64,000 bases of DNA, taken from positions 62,001 through 126,000 of the forward strand of contig NZ_FWXN01000009.1 in the NCBI RefSeq assembly GCF_900176385.1. Reading direction: 5' to 3'. Positions within the stretch are counted from its first letter, which is position 1. Each line of letters begins with the position of its first letter. Position numbers and translations under genes: made by a program. Shown piece by piece: positions 26,865 to 35,293 of the stretch. The notes beneath the pieces are model-generated. The model saw nothing but the letters and a program-made list of their open reading frames with translations, was not told the DNA's origin and made no database searches. This DNA is from Janibacter indicus (GTDB lineage: Bacteria > Actinomycetota > Actinomycetes > Actinomycetales > Dermatophilaceae).

Positions 26865-27014
26865 TCAGCTGTTGTAGTTGATGACCTGCTGGTTTTCCTG
26901 CGGCATCGACTGGTTCTGCGACTGCACGATCCCGAAGATGGCAGCGGCCGCGAGCAGTGCGCCGAGCACGGTGCCGCCGACGTTGTAGGCGACCTTCTTG
27001 GAGCCGTCGTTCAT
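26865..27014 (-). CDS. 49-residue membrane peptide, DUF2613-like
   Basis: This short gene encodes MNDGSKKVAYNVGGTVLGAL, one hydrophobic helix (to about residue 30), then a Q/N-rich tail (QSQNQSMPQENQQ) ending INYNS. ATG 27014 has AAGGA five bases upstream; an in-frame ATG at 27020 is too close to that site. Size, single helix and place beside AftD-like genes recall DUF2613, a small actinobacterial family found near aftD in mycobacteria. That match is by appearance only. Function unknown; a small partner of the large membrane enzymes is possible. Confidence 0.72.
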   Translation of the reverse strand: MNDGSKKVAYNVGGTVLGALLAAAAIFGIVQSQNQSMPQENQQVINYNS

Positions 27015-27050
27015 GAGCATCCTTCGTGAGCGGGTGTCGATTCGCTCGCC

Positions 27051-27058
27051 ACTCTATA
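27051..27058 (-). promoter_or_regulatory. Probable -10 of the 49-residue gene
   Basis: The minus strand reads GGTATAGAGT (27060-27051), offering TATAGA or TAGAGT as the -10. A start site about 7 bases on would leave a leader of roughly 30 bases containing the AAGGA site. Confidence 0.45.
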
Positions 27059-27066
27059 CCGGGCGG

Positions 27067-28785
27067 TCACTTCAGGCGAGCCCGTCGCCGTGTCGGCCAC
27101 GTCTCACCCCGTCGGGTCCCGAGCAGGAGCAGGAGCGCACCGACCACCGCGGCCCCTGTGCCGGCGAGCCCCAGCCACCGAGCCGAGCCGGGCGGCGCCT
27201 GGCTCGTCGTCACCGGACCGAGGTCGTGGACGACCAGGTCACCGACCCGCCGTGACGACGTGCCGGACAGCTCGGGCACGCTGCCGGCCGGCGCCGGCTG
27301 GTCGGTGGCCACGACGACCCACCGCACGCCGTGCCGGCGCAGGAGGTCGGTGACGTCGCCCCCTTCGGCCAGGGCGGTGGTGACGGCCGCCGCGGCCGGG
27401 TCCTCACCCGCCACCGACTCCCCCTGCCGCAGGGACAGGCGGTCGTCGCCGACAACGGTCTGGGGCAGCAGCCGGTTCCACGGGTCGAGGACGACCCGGT
27501 CGTCGGCCCAGGCGTAGCGCCGGTAGGTCGACCACGGGAAGACCGCCACCGGCTCGCCCTCGGCTCGCAGGTCGGCCGCCACCGCGCGGACGTCGGCGGG
27601 GTAGTCGACGCTCGCCCACGTCCCGGAGTGACCCCAGGCGAGTGTGGGCAGGGTGGCCACCGGCCACACGACGGCGACGACGAGCGCCACCACGGGCAGC
27701 CGACGCTCGTGCAGGCGGTCGACGACGACGGCCGTGGCGACGGTGAGCAGCAGGACCCACAGCACGGCGAACTTCTGGCCGTCGCGCAGCAGTCCGGCCC
27801 CCGGCACGCTCGTCACGACCCAAGTGAGCAGGCCGTGACCACCCGGGAGCGCGGCGATCGCCCCCAGCCCGAGACCGGCCACCCCGGCAGCACTCGCGGC
27901 CCGCGTCACCGGGTCGCGCCACCACCGCCGGGTGCGCACCGCCCCGACGAGCAGCGCGAGCACCGCGGTCATGGCCAGGGCCGCGACGGGCCAGCCGGTC
28001 CGCTCGACGAACCACGTGCGGTCGTGCCACAGCCCACCGCCGAGGACGAGTGAGCCGACGATGCCGAAGGGAGTGTCCGCCCCGGCCGCGAAGGCGCTCG
28101 TGCCGGCGGGGTCGGCGGCCCGGGAGGCGGCCCGCAGGAAGGGCCACCACCACGCGGCGTTGGCGAGGAGCGCGACGCCGGCGACCAGGGCGAGATCACG
28201 CGCGAGGAGACGCAGTGGGCCGCCGAGGCAGAGGACGGTGACGAGGGCCAGCAGCGTGGCCAGCACCCCCGGCGTGGAGCCCCAGAGGGAGGCGGCGGTC
28301 AGGGTGGCCACGAGCGCGGCGACACCACGTGGGCCGCTCCGCACGCGGGTGGCGGCGACGAAGACCCACGGCAGGAGCGCGGCGCCGACGACGTAGCCCC
28401 AGTGGCCGATGCCCAGACGCTCGCCGAGCCAAGGGTTCCACGACCACAGCACGGCCGCCGCGACGGCACCGGGGACCGTCCGGGCGAGGCGCCCGGCACC
28501 CGCTCCCCCGACGACGAAGGCGCCGAGCAGGAGCAGCTTCTGCACGACCCAGCCGGGCAGGACGGTGCCGAGCAGCGCGACGACGAGGTCATTGGGCACG
28601 GCCCGGGGCACGCTGCCGTCGGTGCCCAGGGTGCGCGCCGACAGGGGCAGGTCCGGGACGAAGACGAGGTCGTAGTGCAGCGTGTAGCCCGGGGCGAGGG
28701 CCGGCCCGAGCACGGCGATCCCGGCGAGGGCACCCGTCAGGGCCCCGGCGACGCCGGGGCGGACGGGCCCTCGCTGAGCACTCAT
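27067..28785 (-). CDS. Multi-spanning membrane protein of the glycan locus (Rv0226c-like by size and place)
   Basis: A 572-residue protein with about a dozen hydrophobic segments, an extracytoplasmic stretch near the C-terminus (VAVFPWSTYRRYAWADDRVV) and a final helix with a basic tail. The N-terminal loop LHYDLVFVPDLPLSARTLG carries acidic residues placed like those of GT-C enzymes. Length, topology and neighbours resemble the mycobacterial Rv0226c protein (recalled, not checked). ATG 28785 overlaps the upstream glycosyltransferase stop (ATGA). Possibly a polyprenyl-phosphate-sugar-using transferase; activity unproven. Confidence 0.75.
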   Translation of the reverse strand: MSAQRGPVRPGVAGALTGALAGIAVLGPALAPGYTLHYDLVFVPDLPLSARTLGTDGSVPRAVPNDLVVALLGTVLPGWVVQKLLLLGAFVVGGAGAGRLARTVPGAVAAAVLWSWNPWLGERLGIGHWGYVVGAALLPWVFVAATRVRSGPRGVAALVATLTAASLWGSTPGVLATLLALVTVLCLGGPLRLLARDLALVAGVALLANAAWWWPFLRAASRAADPAGTSAFAAGADTPFGIVGSLVLGGGLWHDRTWFVERTGWPVAALAMTAVLALLVGAVRTRRWWRDPVTRAASAAGVAGLGLGAIAALPGGHGLLTWVVTSVPGAGLLRDGQKFAVLWVLLLTVATAVVVDRLHERRLPVVALVVAVVWPVATLPTLAWGHSGTWASVDYPADVRAVAADLRAEGEPVAVFPWSTYRRYAWADDRVVLDPWNRLLPQTVVGDDRLSLRQGESVAGEDPAAAAVTTALAEGGDVTDLLRRHGVRWVVVATDQPAPAGSVPELSGTSSRRVGDLVVHDLGPVTTSQAPPGSARWLGLAGTGAAVVGALLLLLGTRRGETWPTRRRARLK

Positions 28786-29891
28786 CTCGCGTGCAGCGCC
28801 TCGATCTCGGCGAAGGCCGCGCCCATGGCGACGCACTGGGTGGCGAGGTCGTGGTGGGCGACGACGTGGTCTCGGTTGGCCGCACCCACCGCGGCCCGGT
28901 GCGCGGGGTCGCGCAAGAAGGCCAGAAGGGCCTCGGCGAGTGCCTCGACGTCGTCGTCGACGAGGGAGTTGGGCGGCTGCACCGCCTCGTCGTTGGTGCC
29001 GCACCTCGTGGTGACGACCGGCAGGCCGCACGCCTGTGCCTCGAGGTAGGCCAGACCGAGCTGCTCGGTCCACTTCCAGGTGGGGCGCGGGGCGGTCGTG
29101 AAGACCGCCGCCGAACGCATGAGGTCCGCGACGCCGGCCGTGTCGAGCGAGCCGACGAGCTCGACGCCCGAGGACGGGTCGTCAGCGGCGGCGCGCACGA
29201 GGTGCTCGAGCGGGCCGCGACCGGCGACGCGCAAACGGGCCTCGGGGATCTCCCGGCGCACGATCGTCATGGCGTCGAGGACCCGGTCGATGCCCTTGTT
29301 GTCGGCGAGGGGTGAGGCGAAGACGACGACCGGCTCCTCGACGGATCGCTCGGCCGGGTGGAAGACCTCGGTGTCGACGCCGGGCTTGACCACGCGGATG
29401 AGCTCGTCGTCGAAGTCGTTGGCCAGGAGGTGGTCGCGAGCGGCATCGACCATGCACAGGAGGAGGTCGGCGTCGCGGCAGGAGTTGAGCGCCTGGCGAT
29501 AGGGCGGGACCTTGTACAGCGGCTGATCGGGCAGATTTTCCCAGGTGATCACGGCCTGGAGCGGCCGTCGCGCCCCCGAGGCACGGGCCGCTCGACGCCA
29601 CCGCGACGCCTGACCGGTGACGAGCGAGCACAGCTCGAGCGAGGTCACCCAGTCGAACTCCTGCGGTGGCTGCTCGTCGAGACCCCGCACCCAGGCCAGG
29701 GCGCCCGCCTCGACGAAGCGGGTGATGGGCCGGCGGTAGGTACTCGGGACCCACTCGATGTCACCCACCGGCTCCTGCCGGGCCATCGCCCGCACGCGGG
29801 TGCCGGGCATCCGGGACATCCAGTAGAGCTCACGGCGGGCCCGCTGGTCGGGCAGCGAGACCCAGAGCATGCGGCGCTCGGCCGTGCTCAC
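28782..29891 (-). CDS. Glycosyltransferase family 4
   Basis: A 369-residue GT-B glycosyltransferase. The donor domain reads PVVVFASPLADNKGIDRVLD, with E-x7-E motif EQLGLAYLE followed by AQACGLPVVTTRCGTNDEAV. The N-terminal half begins RMLWVSLPDQRARRELYWMS. It is cytoplasmic. GTG 29891 overlaps the upstream GT2 stop (GTGA), and its own stop overlaps the next start (ATGA), so it is embedded in a four-gene coupled operon with the second AftD-like gene. Confidence 0.9.
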   Translation of the reverse strand: MSTAERRMLWVSLPDQRARRELYWMSRMPGTRVRAMARQEPVGDIEWVPSTYRRPITRFVEAGALAWVRGLDEQPPQEFDWVTSLELCSLVTGQASRWRRAARASGARRPLQAVITWENLPDQPLYKVPPYRQALNSCRDADLLLCMVDAARDHLLANDFDDELIRVVKPGVDTEVFHPAERSVEEPVVVFASPLADNKGIDRVLDAMTIVRREIPEARLRVAGRGPLEHLVRAAADDPSSGVELVGSLDTAGVADLMRSAAVFTTAPRPTWKWTEQLGLAYLEAQACGLPVVTTRCGTNDEAVQPPNSLVDDDVEALAEALLAFLRDPAHRAAVGAANRDHVVAHHDLATQCVAMGAAFAEIEALHAR

Positions 29892-30730
29892 GACGCGGCC
29901 CGGTCCTTGCGTCCGCGACGGGCCCCGAGCGCGTAGCCGCCCGCCTCCATGGCCCGCAGCGCGACCATGCCGGCAGCGTGGGCCGGGTCCTGGAGGAGCC
30001 GGCGGTGGTTGCGCACGTAGGCCCGCAGCACGGCCCGACCCTGCTGGCCCACGGCACCCTCGTGCTCGCGGGCGAAGGCCGGGATGCTGCGGCCGTAGTA
30101 GTAGCGCTTGCTCATGACGTCGGAGACGGTGAGGCGGCCCTCGTCGTGGTCGATGATGATCGGGGCCAGCTCGATGCCGGCGCCGGAGGCGCGCATCTTC
30201 ATCCGCAGGTCGGCGTCCTCGGGCCCGGACATGTCGGTGTGGAAGGCCCCCTCGCCGAGGAGGTAGTCACGCCGCACCAGCCGGGGGTTGTGCAGCCACG
30301 GGTCGTCGAGGTAGCACTCGCGCTCGAGCGCCCGGCAGGCGGTCCAGAACCCCTCGCCGATCGTCCGCTCGGGCAGGGCGATGCCGGTGGCCCCGGTGGC
30401 CTCGGCGGTCTCGAGGGCGAGGGCGATGGTGCGCGGGGGCAGGATCATGTCGCTGTCGAGCCACAGGACCCACTCCCCGCGTGCCGCCTCGATGCCGGTG
30501 TTGCGCTGGGCGGATCGCTCGGGCCCGGCGGTGATGACGCGGTCGGCGAGTCGACGGGCCACCTCGGGGGTGCCGTCGGTGCTGTGGTTGTCGACCACGA
30601 CGAGCTCCACGTCGGGGTGCGTCTGCTCGACGACCGAGCGCAGGCAGGCCTCGATGGTGCGGATGTTGTTGCGCGTCGGGACGACGACGGTGACGGATGC
30701 CGTCGTGTCCTGCTGGGGGCGATCGCTCAC
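29888..30730 (-). CDS. Glycosyltransferase family 2
   Basis: A 280-residue GT-A inverting glycosyltransferase: VTVVVPTRNNIRTIEACLRS at the N-terminus, nucleotide-binding VELVVVDNHSTDGT, and metal-binding LWLDSDMILPP (DxD as DSD). It has no C-terminal membrane helices, so it probably builds a sugar on a lipid carrier in the cytoplasm. GTG 30730 overlaps the AftD-like gene stop (GTGA). Downstream is GT4. Confidence 0.9.
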   Translation of the reverse strand: MSDRPQQDTTASVTVVVPTRNNIRTIEACLRSVVEQTHPDVELVVVDNHSTDGTPEVARRLADRVITAGPERSAQRNTGIEAARGEWVLWLDSDMILPPRTIALALETAEATGATGIALPERTIGEGFWTACRALERECYLDDPWLHNPRLVRRDYLLGEGAFHTDMSGPEDADLRMKMRASGAGIELAPIIIDHDEGRLTVSDVMSKRYYYGRSIPAFAREHEGAVGQQGRAVLRAYVRNHRRLLQDPAHAAGMVALRAMEAGGYALGARRGRKDRAAS

Positions 30731-33700
30731 GGGTCGAGCTCCTCCGGTGGGTCGGGTCGCAGGTAGGTGCCGATGATGGCGAGGACGAGGCCGGCACCGG
30801 CGATGTGGTGCGGCACGAGGGCGGACTTGACCGAGTCGGCGCTCACCGAGCCGAGGGTGCCGTCGACCCAGGCGAGCTGGGCCACGAAGGCGAGGGCGGC
30901 GACGACGAGGAGGCCGGCGCCGACCCCGATGAGCAGGCCGGCGCGAGGGCCACGCAGCCGGACGACGAGCATCGCGGCCAGGGCGGCGAGCGCGCCACCG
31001 ACGCCGGTCAGCGCGCCGGCGCCCACGACGACGGCGGCCTCGATGGCGAGTCGGCGTGCCCCGGAGCGCCCGGCGAGGACCTCGCCCAGCCCGCGGAAGC
31101 GCAGCGAGCCGCGTGGCGGCGCGTGCTCGTCCTCGTCGCCGCCGGTCACGTCGTCGGTCACGGGACTCGTCTCGGTGCGCGGGGCGACGTCGGCCACGGG
31201 GCTCGCTGCGGTCGCGGTCGCCGTGCCACGGCGAGGAGCCTCGACGAGCGCGAGCTCGTCGTCCCACTCGGAGGCGGGAGCCGGATCGGCGGGGGCCGGA
31301 TCGGCGGGGGTCTCCCACTCGGACTCACGCGAGGCCCGGACCTGCGCGGCGCGACGTCGGGCCAGCGGGAGGAAGAAGACGACCAGGGCGACGAGCAGGC
31401 CCAGGCCGGAGAGGACCAGACCGATGTCGGCGCGGGTCTGCGGCCCGTAGCGCACGGTGATCTGCTGGGCGTCGAGGTCGTCGATGTACCACCCGGCGGC
31501 GTAGCCGTCGACGACGACGGGGTCACCGAGGTCGGTGCCGTCCTCGAGGGTGGCCCGCCATCGTGGGTCGTGGCCCTGACCGATGCTCAGGAAGTAGGGG
31601 CTGCTCGACTCCCCGACGTCGATGGTCATCGAGGAGGAGATCGCACTCCGGTCGACCTCGACGACCGGGGCCGGCACCGGCTCGTGACGCGAGCGCTGGG
31701 TGTCCTCGAAGGACATCCCGTCGAGCTGCACGTCGTCGACGGGCCGCAGGCGGTGCTCGCCCCAGGACACGTCGAGCGGACCGCACCCCTCCCAGGCGGT
31801 CGCCGGCCCGGATCGGCCGTTGATGACCTCGGGGTCCTCGGGACGCATCTGCACCGGCGAACCGTCGAGGGTCGCCACGGTGATGCACGGGCGCTCCTCG
31901 TCACCGGCCTCCATGCGAACCCCGGTGTCGATCTGGGTGAAGCGCGGCGGCCGCTCGCCGTCGGAGTCGTCGGCCTCGTCGATCTGCAGGCGGACCGTGC
32001 GGCCGCTCGTGCCCTCGGGCAGCGCAATCGTGGCGGTGCCGCGGCGCAGCTCGCCTTCGGCAACCTCCTCGCCGTCGACGAGGACCGTGGCCCGGGTCGC
32101 CCAGGCGGTGTCGTCCTCGTCACCGGGACCGGCAGCCTGCGTGACCGTCACCTCGGACAGGTCACGCTCGGGGCCCGTCAGCTGCCACCACGACTGCGTC
32201 AGTCGGCCACCGGGCACCCACGCGCTCTCGTCGTCACCGTCGGCGGCGCCGGACGCACGGTGGGCCATCGAGTCGAAGTAGGTGTAGCTCGACCTGGCGC
32301 GGTAGGTCGTGTCGAGCCCCGAGAGCTCGTCGGCGAGCTCCTCACGCTGGCCCTTGACGCGCACCCGCGCGCTCGTGTCGAAGGTGCGGTCGTCGGGAAG
32401 GGTGAAGTTGCGCCGCAGGCCCTGCTCGGTGTCGTCAGCCGTGTCGCCGGTGTTGGTCACCCGGGTGAGGAAGACGTCCAGCGGGGTGTCGGCGAAGGCC
32501 GACCGCTCCAGCGTGGGCAGCTCGCCGTAGAGGTCGCTGAGCGTGGAGGGGAGCCGGGTCGTGCGCGTGGCGGTGAGGTCGTCATCGCCGAGGTCGATCT
32601 CGGAGATCCCCACGAGGGAGAACCCCTCGCCCCGGATGCCCTCGACCGTCAGGGTGATCTCGTCGGCGCGGACCCCGCCCAGGTCGGCCGTCGCCGTGCC
32701 GTCCTCGTCGACCTCGGCGCTCGTGTGCTCCCCGTCGACCTCGACGTCGAAGCCGGAGATCGTCACGTCGCCGAGCGCAGTCGTGTCGATGGACAGCTCG
32801 TCGAGGGTGCGGGGCTCGGGCAGGTCGAGAGTCAGGGTCGTGCCCGGGGCACGGCGGAAGTCACCGAAGAGCCACGAGGTCGAGCGGTCGCCGTCGATGG
32901 CATTTTCGGCGACGCCGTGGGGCAGGTCGAAGAAGGCGCCGCCGCTGTCGGACGCCGTGACCCGGACCCCGTCGCGCACCAGCGTGCTCTGGTCCCTCGG
33001 GTCGTCGCCGAGCGTGCGGCTGACGCCGGGGTCCTCGTCGGCCGCAAGCACCGCTCCCTGGTTGGAGCGCAACCGGTTGGTGATCGCCGAGCGACGCTGG
33101 TTGGTGTCGGTGAGGACCAGTCGGCCGTCTCGGCGCAGCAGCTCCTGCAGCTCCTCGCCCGACAGGTCCTGCGCGTAGCGGATCGCGGGGGTGTCGTCGA
33201 GCAGCCCGGCCCGGTCCATGGCCGGCACGGCCCAGGCATCGCCCGCGACGACGAGGGTCCCGTCGGCCGGGGTCGCCCGCACCGCAGCCGGGGCGTCGTC
33301 GACCGCGTAGAGCTGCAGCGGCGACAGCACCGCCTCCTCCTGCGACTGCGGTGGCGTCGCTCGGGTGAACATGTTGGTCCCGGGATCGCCGAAGTTGTCC
33401 AGACCGCGCAGCCCGGGATCGTCCGCGAGAGCCCGCGCCGTGTCCCCCGGCCGGGCACCGCCGTCGCCCTCCCACTCGACGTCGTGCCGGAGCAGGACGT
33501 TGTCGACGCCGAGGTAGCGGGCGAAGGGAGAGATGTCGTTGCTGCCGGAGGTGCCCGACTGGAGCGTGTCGTCGAGGGCCGCGAGGAAGTTGCCGCCGTC
33601 GGCAGACGTGTTGGGCAGGGTCTCGGGGATGACGGCGTCGCGGTGGAAGAGCGAGTTGGGCAGGTCGTCGGGCCGCTCCAGGCTCCAGCGGTAGCTCGAG

Positions 33701-35142
33701 CGGGTCTGCCCCGGCAGGAGCAGCACCCGCTTGTCGGGGTCACCCTTGTCGACTGCGGCGGCGGCCTCCTCCCAGTAGTCGGGCACGTCGACGGGCGAGA
33801 CGTAGAGGTTGCCGGTGACGGCGGGAGCCACGAGGGCGACGACGGCGGCCGCGCCGGCGGCACCCACCGCGGGTGCGACTGCTCGTCGGCGCAGCAGGCG
33901 TGGAGCAGCGTGGATGACCGCCCAGCCGATGACCAGGGCGAAGGCGAGCGCCAGCCCGGCACCGATCTTGTTGGTCGTGCGGAAGGCGACGAGCGGGCCG
34001 ATGTGCTCGAGCAGGAGTCGCAGGAGAGCAGCGAAGGGAGAGCCCCCGTAGCCCCCCGGGTAGAGGCCGACCATGATCACCGCGGCGATGCCCGCCGCGG
34101 CGGCGGCGAGTCGGGCCAACCGGGCGGGCACGACCTTGAGCGACATGAGCGCGGCAGCGGGCCAGAGCATCGTCAGCAGGATGATGACGCCGCTGGTGAA
34201 GTACACGGCGTACTGCGGCAGCCAGGGGCCGGCGTCGGAGGCGCCGTAGTAGGACCACAGGCCGAGCCCGCGCAGGACCTCGACGAAGGAGCTCGTGCGG
34301 GCGATCCCGTCGAGCGACTCGGAGCTCTCGGCGATCTGGCCGCCGGTCTCGCTCGCGGCGGCACCCGGGATGAGCCAGTAGAGCGAGACGACGACGACGA
34401 AGAGCGCGCACTTGCCGACGGCGATCGCGACGTCACGCCAGGGCAGACCGCGCTCGGCCCGCACGAAGAGGGCCAGGGGGATGACGAGCAGCAGCTGGTA
34501 GACCGGCACGACGCCGACATTCATGCCGCTCATCCCGAAGAAGACCAGACCGACGGCCGCCGGCCAGCTCCAGCCCGACGGGTCGCGCAGGGCCCGGGTC
34601 ATCGCCACGAGCAGCCAGGGCAGCAGGGCCATCGGCAGCGCGATGGCCAGCGTGCCGCCCCCGGCGACCGCGTAGGGGTTGGCGATGTAGGCGACACCGG
34701 CCACGAGACCGGCCCAGGCCCCCGCGGTGGGCACGAGGGTGCGCAGCAACCGGTTGGCTCCCCAGGCCGCCAGGCCCCAGAGGAGGAGGTGGTAGACCTT
34801 GAAGGCCATCTCCGGGTCGAGGCCGACCGCGCGCAGCAGGGCGGTCACGACGAGCACCGGGACGAGGCCGACGTTGAAGTTGGGCGAGCCCAGGTAGGGC
34901 GAGGAGGTCCACGCCGACAGGTAGCGCGGCAGCATCTCCCCCGGCGCGAGATAGACCTCGGGCTTGATGTCGGTCTGGAAGACACCCCAGCTGTTGGCGA
35001 AGACGACGACCGCGAGCAGCGCGAGCAGGAGCAGCGACACCGCGCGCACCGAGATCGACCGAGGCCGCCCGGGTCGTGGGTGCCGCGCCCGGGGGCCGAC
35101 CCGAGGGAGGCGGGCACGAGGGAACCGGAACCGGCTGCGCAC
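30727..35142 (-). CDS. AftD-like (DUF3367-type) giant membrane glycosyltransferase, paralogue 2
   Basis: A 1471-residue protein with about twelve N-terminal helices, a very long extracytoplasmic region and C-terminal helices near residues 1220 and 1400-1460. FQTDIKPEVYLAPGE after the first helix matches the QPDTKTDLVLSPG loop of paralogue 1 and marks the same GT-C family (D58). The middle contains discoidin-like segments (STSWLFGDFRRAPGTTLTLD). GTG 35142 has AGAGGAG eight bases upstream; a TTG at 35199 lies too near the TAGGAT promoter. First gene of a four-gene operon. It probably transfers a sugar from a polyprenyl donor outside the membrane. Confidence 0.86.
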   Translation of the reverse strand: MRSRFRFPRARLPRVGPRARHPRPGRPRSISVRAVSLLLLALLAVVVFANSWGVFQTDIKPEVYLAPGEMLPRYLSAWTSSPYLGSPNFNVGLVPVLVVTALLRAVGLDPEMAFKVYHLLLWGLAAWGANRLLRTLVPTAGAWAGLVAGVAYIANPYAVAGGGTLAIALPMALLPWLLVAMTRALRDPSGWSWPAAVGLVFFGMSGMNVGVVPVYQLLLVIPLALFVRAERGLPWRDVAIAVGKCALFVVVVSLYWLIPGAAASETGGQIAESSESLDGIARTSSFVEVLRGLGLWSYYGASDAGPWLPQYAVYFTSGVIILLTMLWPAAALMSLKVVPARLARLAAAAAGIAAVIMVGLYPGGYGGSPFAALLRLLLEHIGPLVAFRTTNKIGAGLALAFALVIGWAVIHAAPRLLRRRAVAPAVGAAGAAAVVALVAPAVTGNLYVSPVDVPDYWEEAAAAVDKGDPDKRVLLLPGQTRSSYRWSLERPDDLPNSLFHRDAVIPETLPNTSADGGNFLAALDDTLQSGTSGSNDISPFARYLGVDNVLLRHDVEWEGDGGARPGDTARALADDPGLRGLDNFGDPGTNMFTRATPPQSQEEAVLSPLQLYAVDDAPAAVRATPADGTLVVAGDAWAVPAMDRAGLLDDTPAIRYAQDLSGEELQELLRRDGRLVLTDTNQRRSAITNRLRSNQGAVLAADEDPGVSRTLGDDPRDQSTLVRDGVRVTASDSGGAFFDLPHGVAENAIDGDRSTSWLFGDFRRAPGTTLTLDLPEPRTLDELSIDTTALGDVTISGFDVEVDGEHTSAEVDEDGTATADLGGVRADEITLTVEGIRGEGFSLVGISEIDLGDDDLTATRTTRLPSTLSDLYGELPTLERSAFADTPLDVFLTRVTNTGDTADDTEQGLRRNFTLPDDRTFDTSARVRVKGQREELADELSGLDTTYRARSSYTYFDSMAHRASGAADGDDESAWVPGGRLTQSWWQLTGPERDLSEVTVTQAAGPGDEDDTAWATRATVLVDGEEVAEGELRRGTATIALPEGTSGRTVRLQIDEADDSDGERPPRFTQIDTGVRMEAGDEERPCITVATLDGSPVQMRPEDPEVINGRSGPATAWEGCGPLDVSWGEHRLRPVDDVQLDGMSFEDTQRSRHEPVPAPVVEVDRSAISSSMTIDVGESSSPYFLSIGQGHDPRWRATLEDGTDLGDPVVVDGYAAGWYIDDLDAQQITVRYGPQTRADIGLVLSGLGLLVALVVFFLPLARRRAAQVRASRESEWETPADPAPADPAPASEWDDELALVEAPRRGTATATAASPVADVAPRTETSPVTDDVTGGDEDEHAPPRGSLRFRGLGEVLAGRSGARRLAIEAAVVVGAGALTGVGGALAALAAMLVVRLRGPRAGLLIGVGAGLLVVAALAFVAQLAWVDGTLGSVSADSVKSALVPHHIAGAGLVLAIIGTYLRPDPPEELDP

Positions 35143-35202
35143 CGGGGCGACTCCTCTCGTCGTGATCAGGAATGACGCACCTGCAGCACGCCGGACCAAC
35201 CG

Positions 35203-35244
35203 ATCCTAACCGACGGACACCCTTGCGCTACCGGGGCGTAACAT
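35203..35244. promoter_or_regulatory. Divergent promoters of AftD-like paralogue 2 and the flippase gene
   Basis: Minus strand TAGGAT (35208-35203) lies about 60 bases before GTG 35142. Plus strand TAACAT (35239-35244) lies about 50 bases before ATG 35294. A single CCCCCTTCG copy (35262-35270) sits in the plus-strand leader. Confidence 0.45.
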
Positions 35245-35293
35245 CGTGGCGGTCACATCCACCCCCTTCGTCCACCCCCTCGTCAGGAGCGCC

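Noticed and set aside
35197-35199. TTG at 35199 as the start of AftD-like paralogue 2
   Set aside because: It lies only 3 bases after the TAGGAT -10 and has no ribosome site, whereas GTG 35142 has AGAGGAG eight bases upstream.
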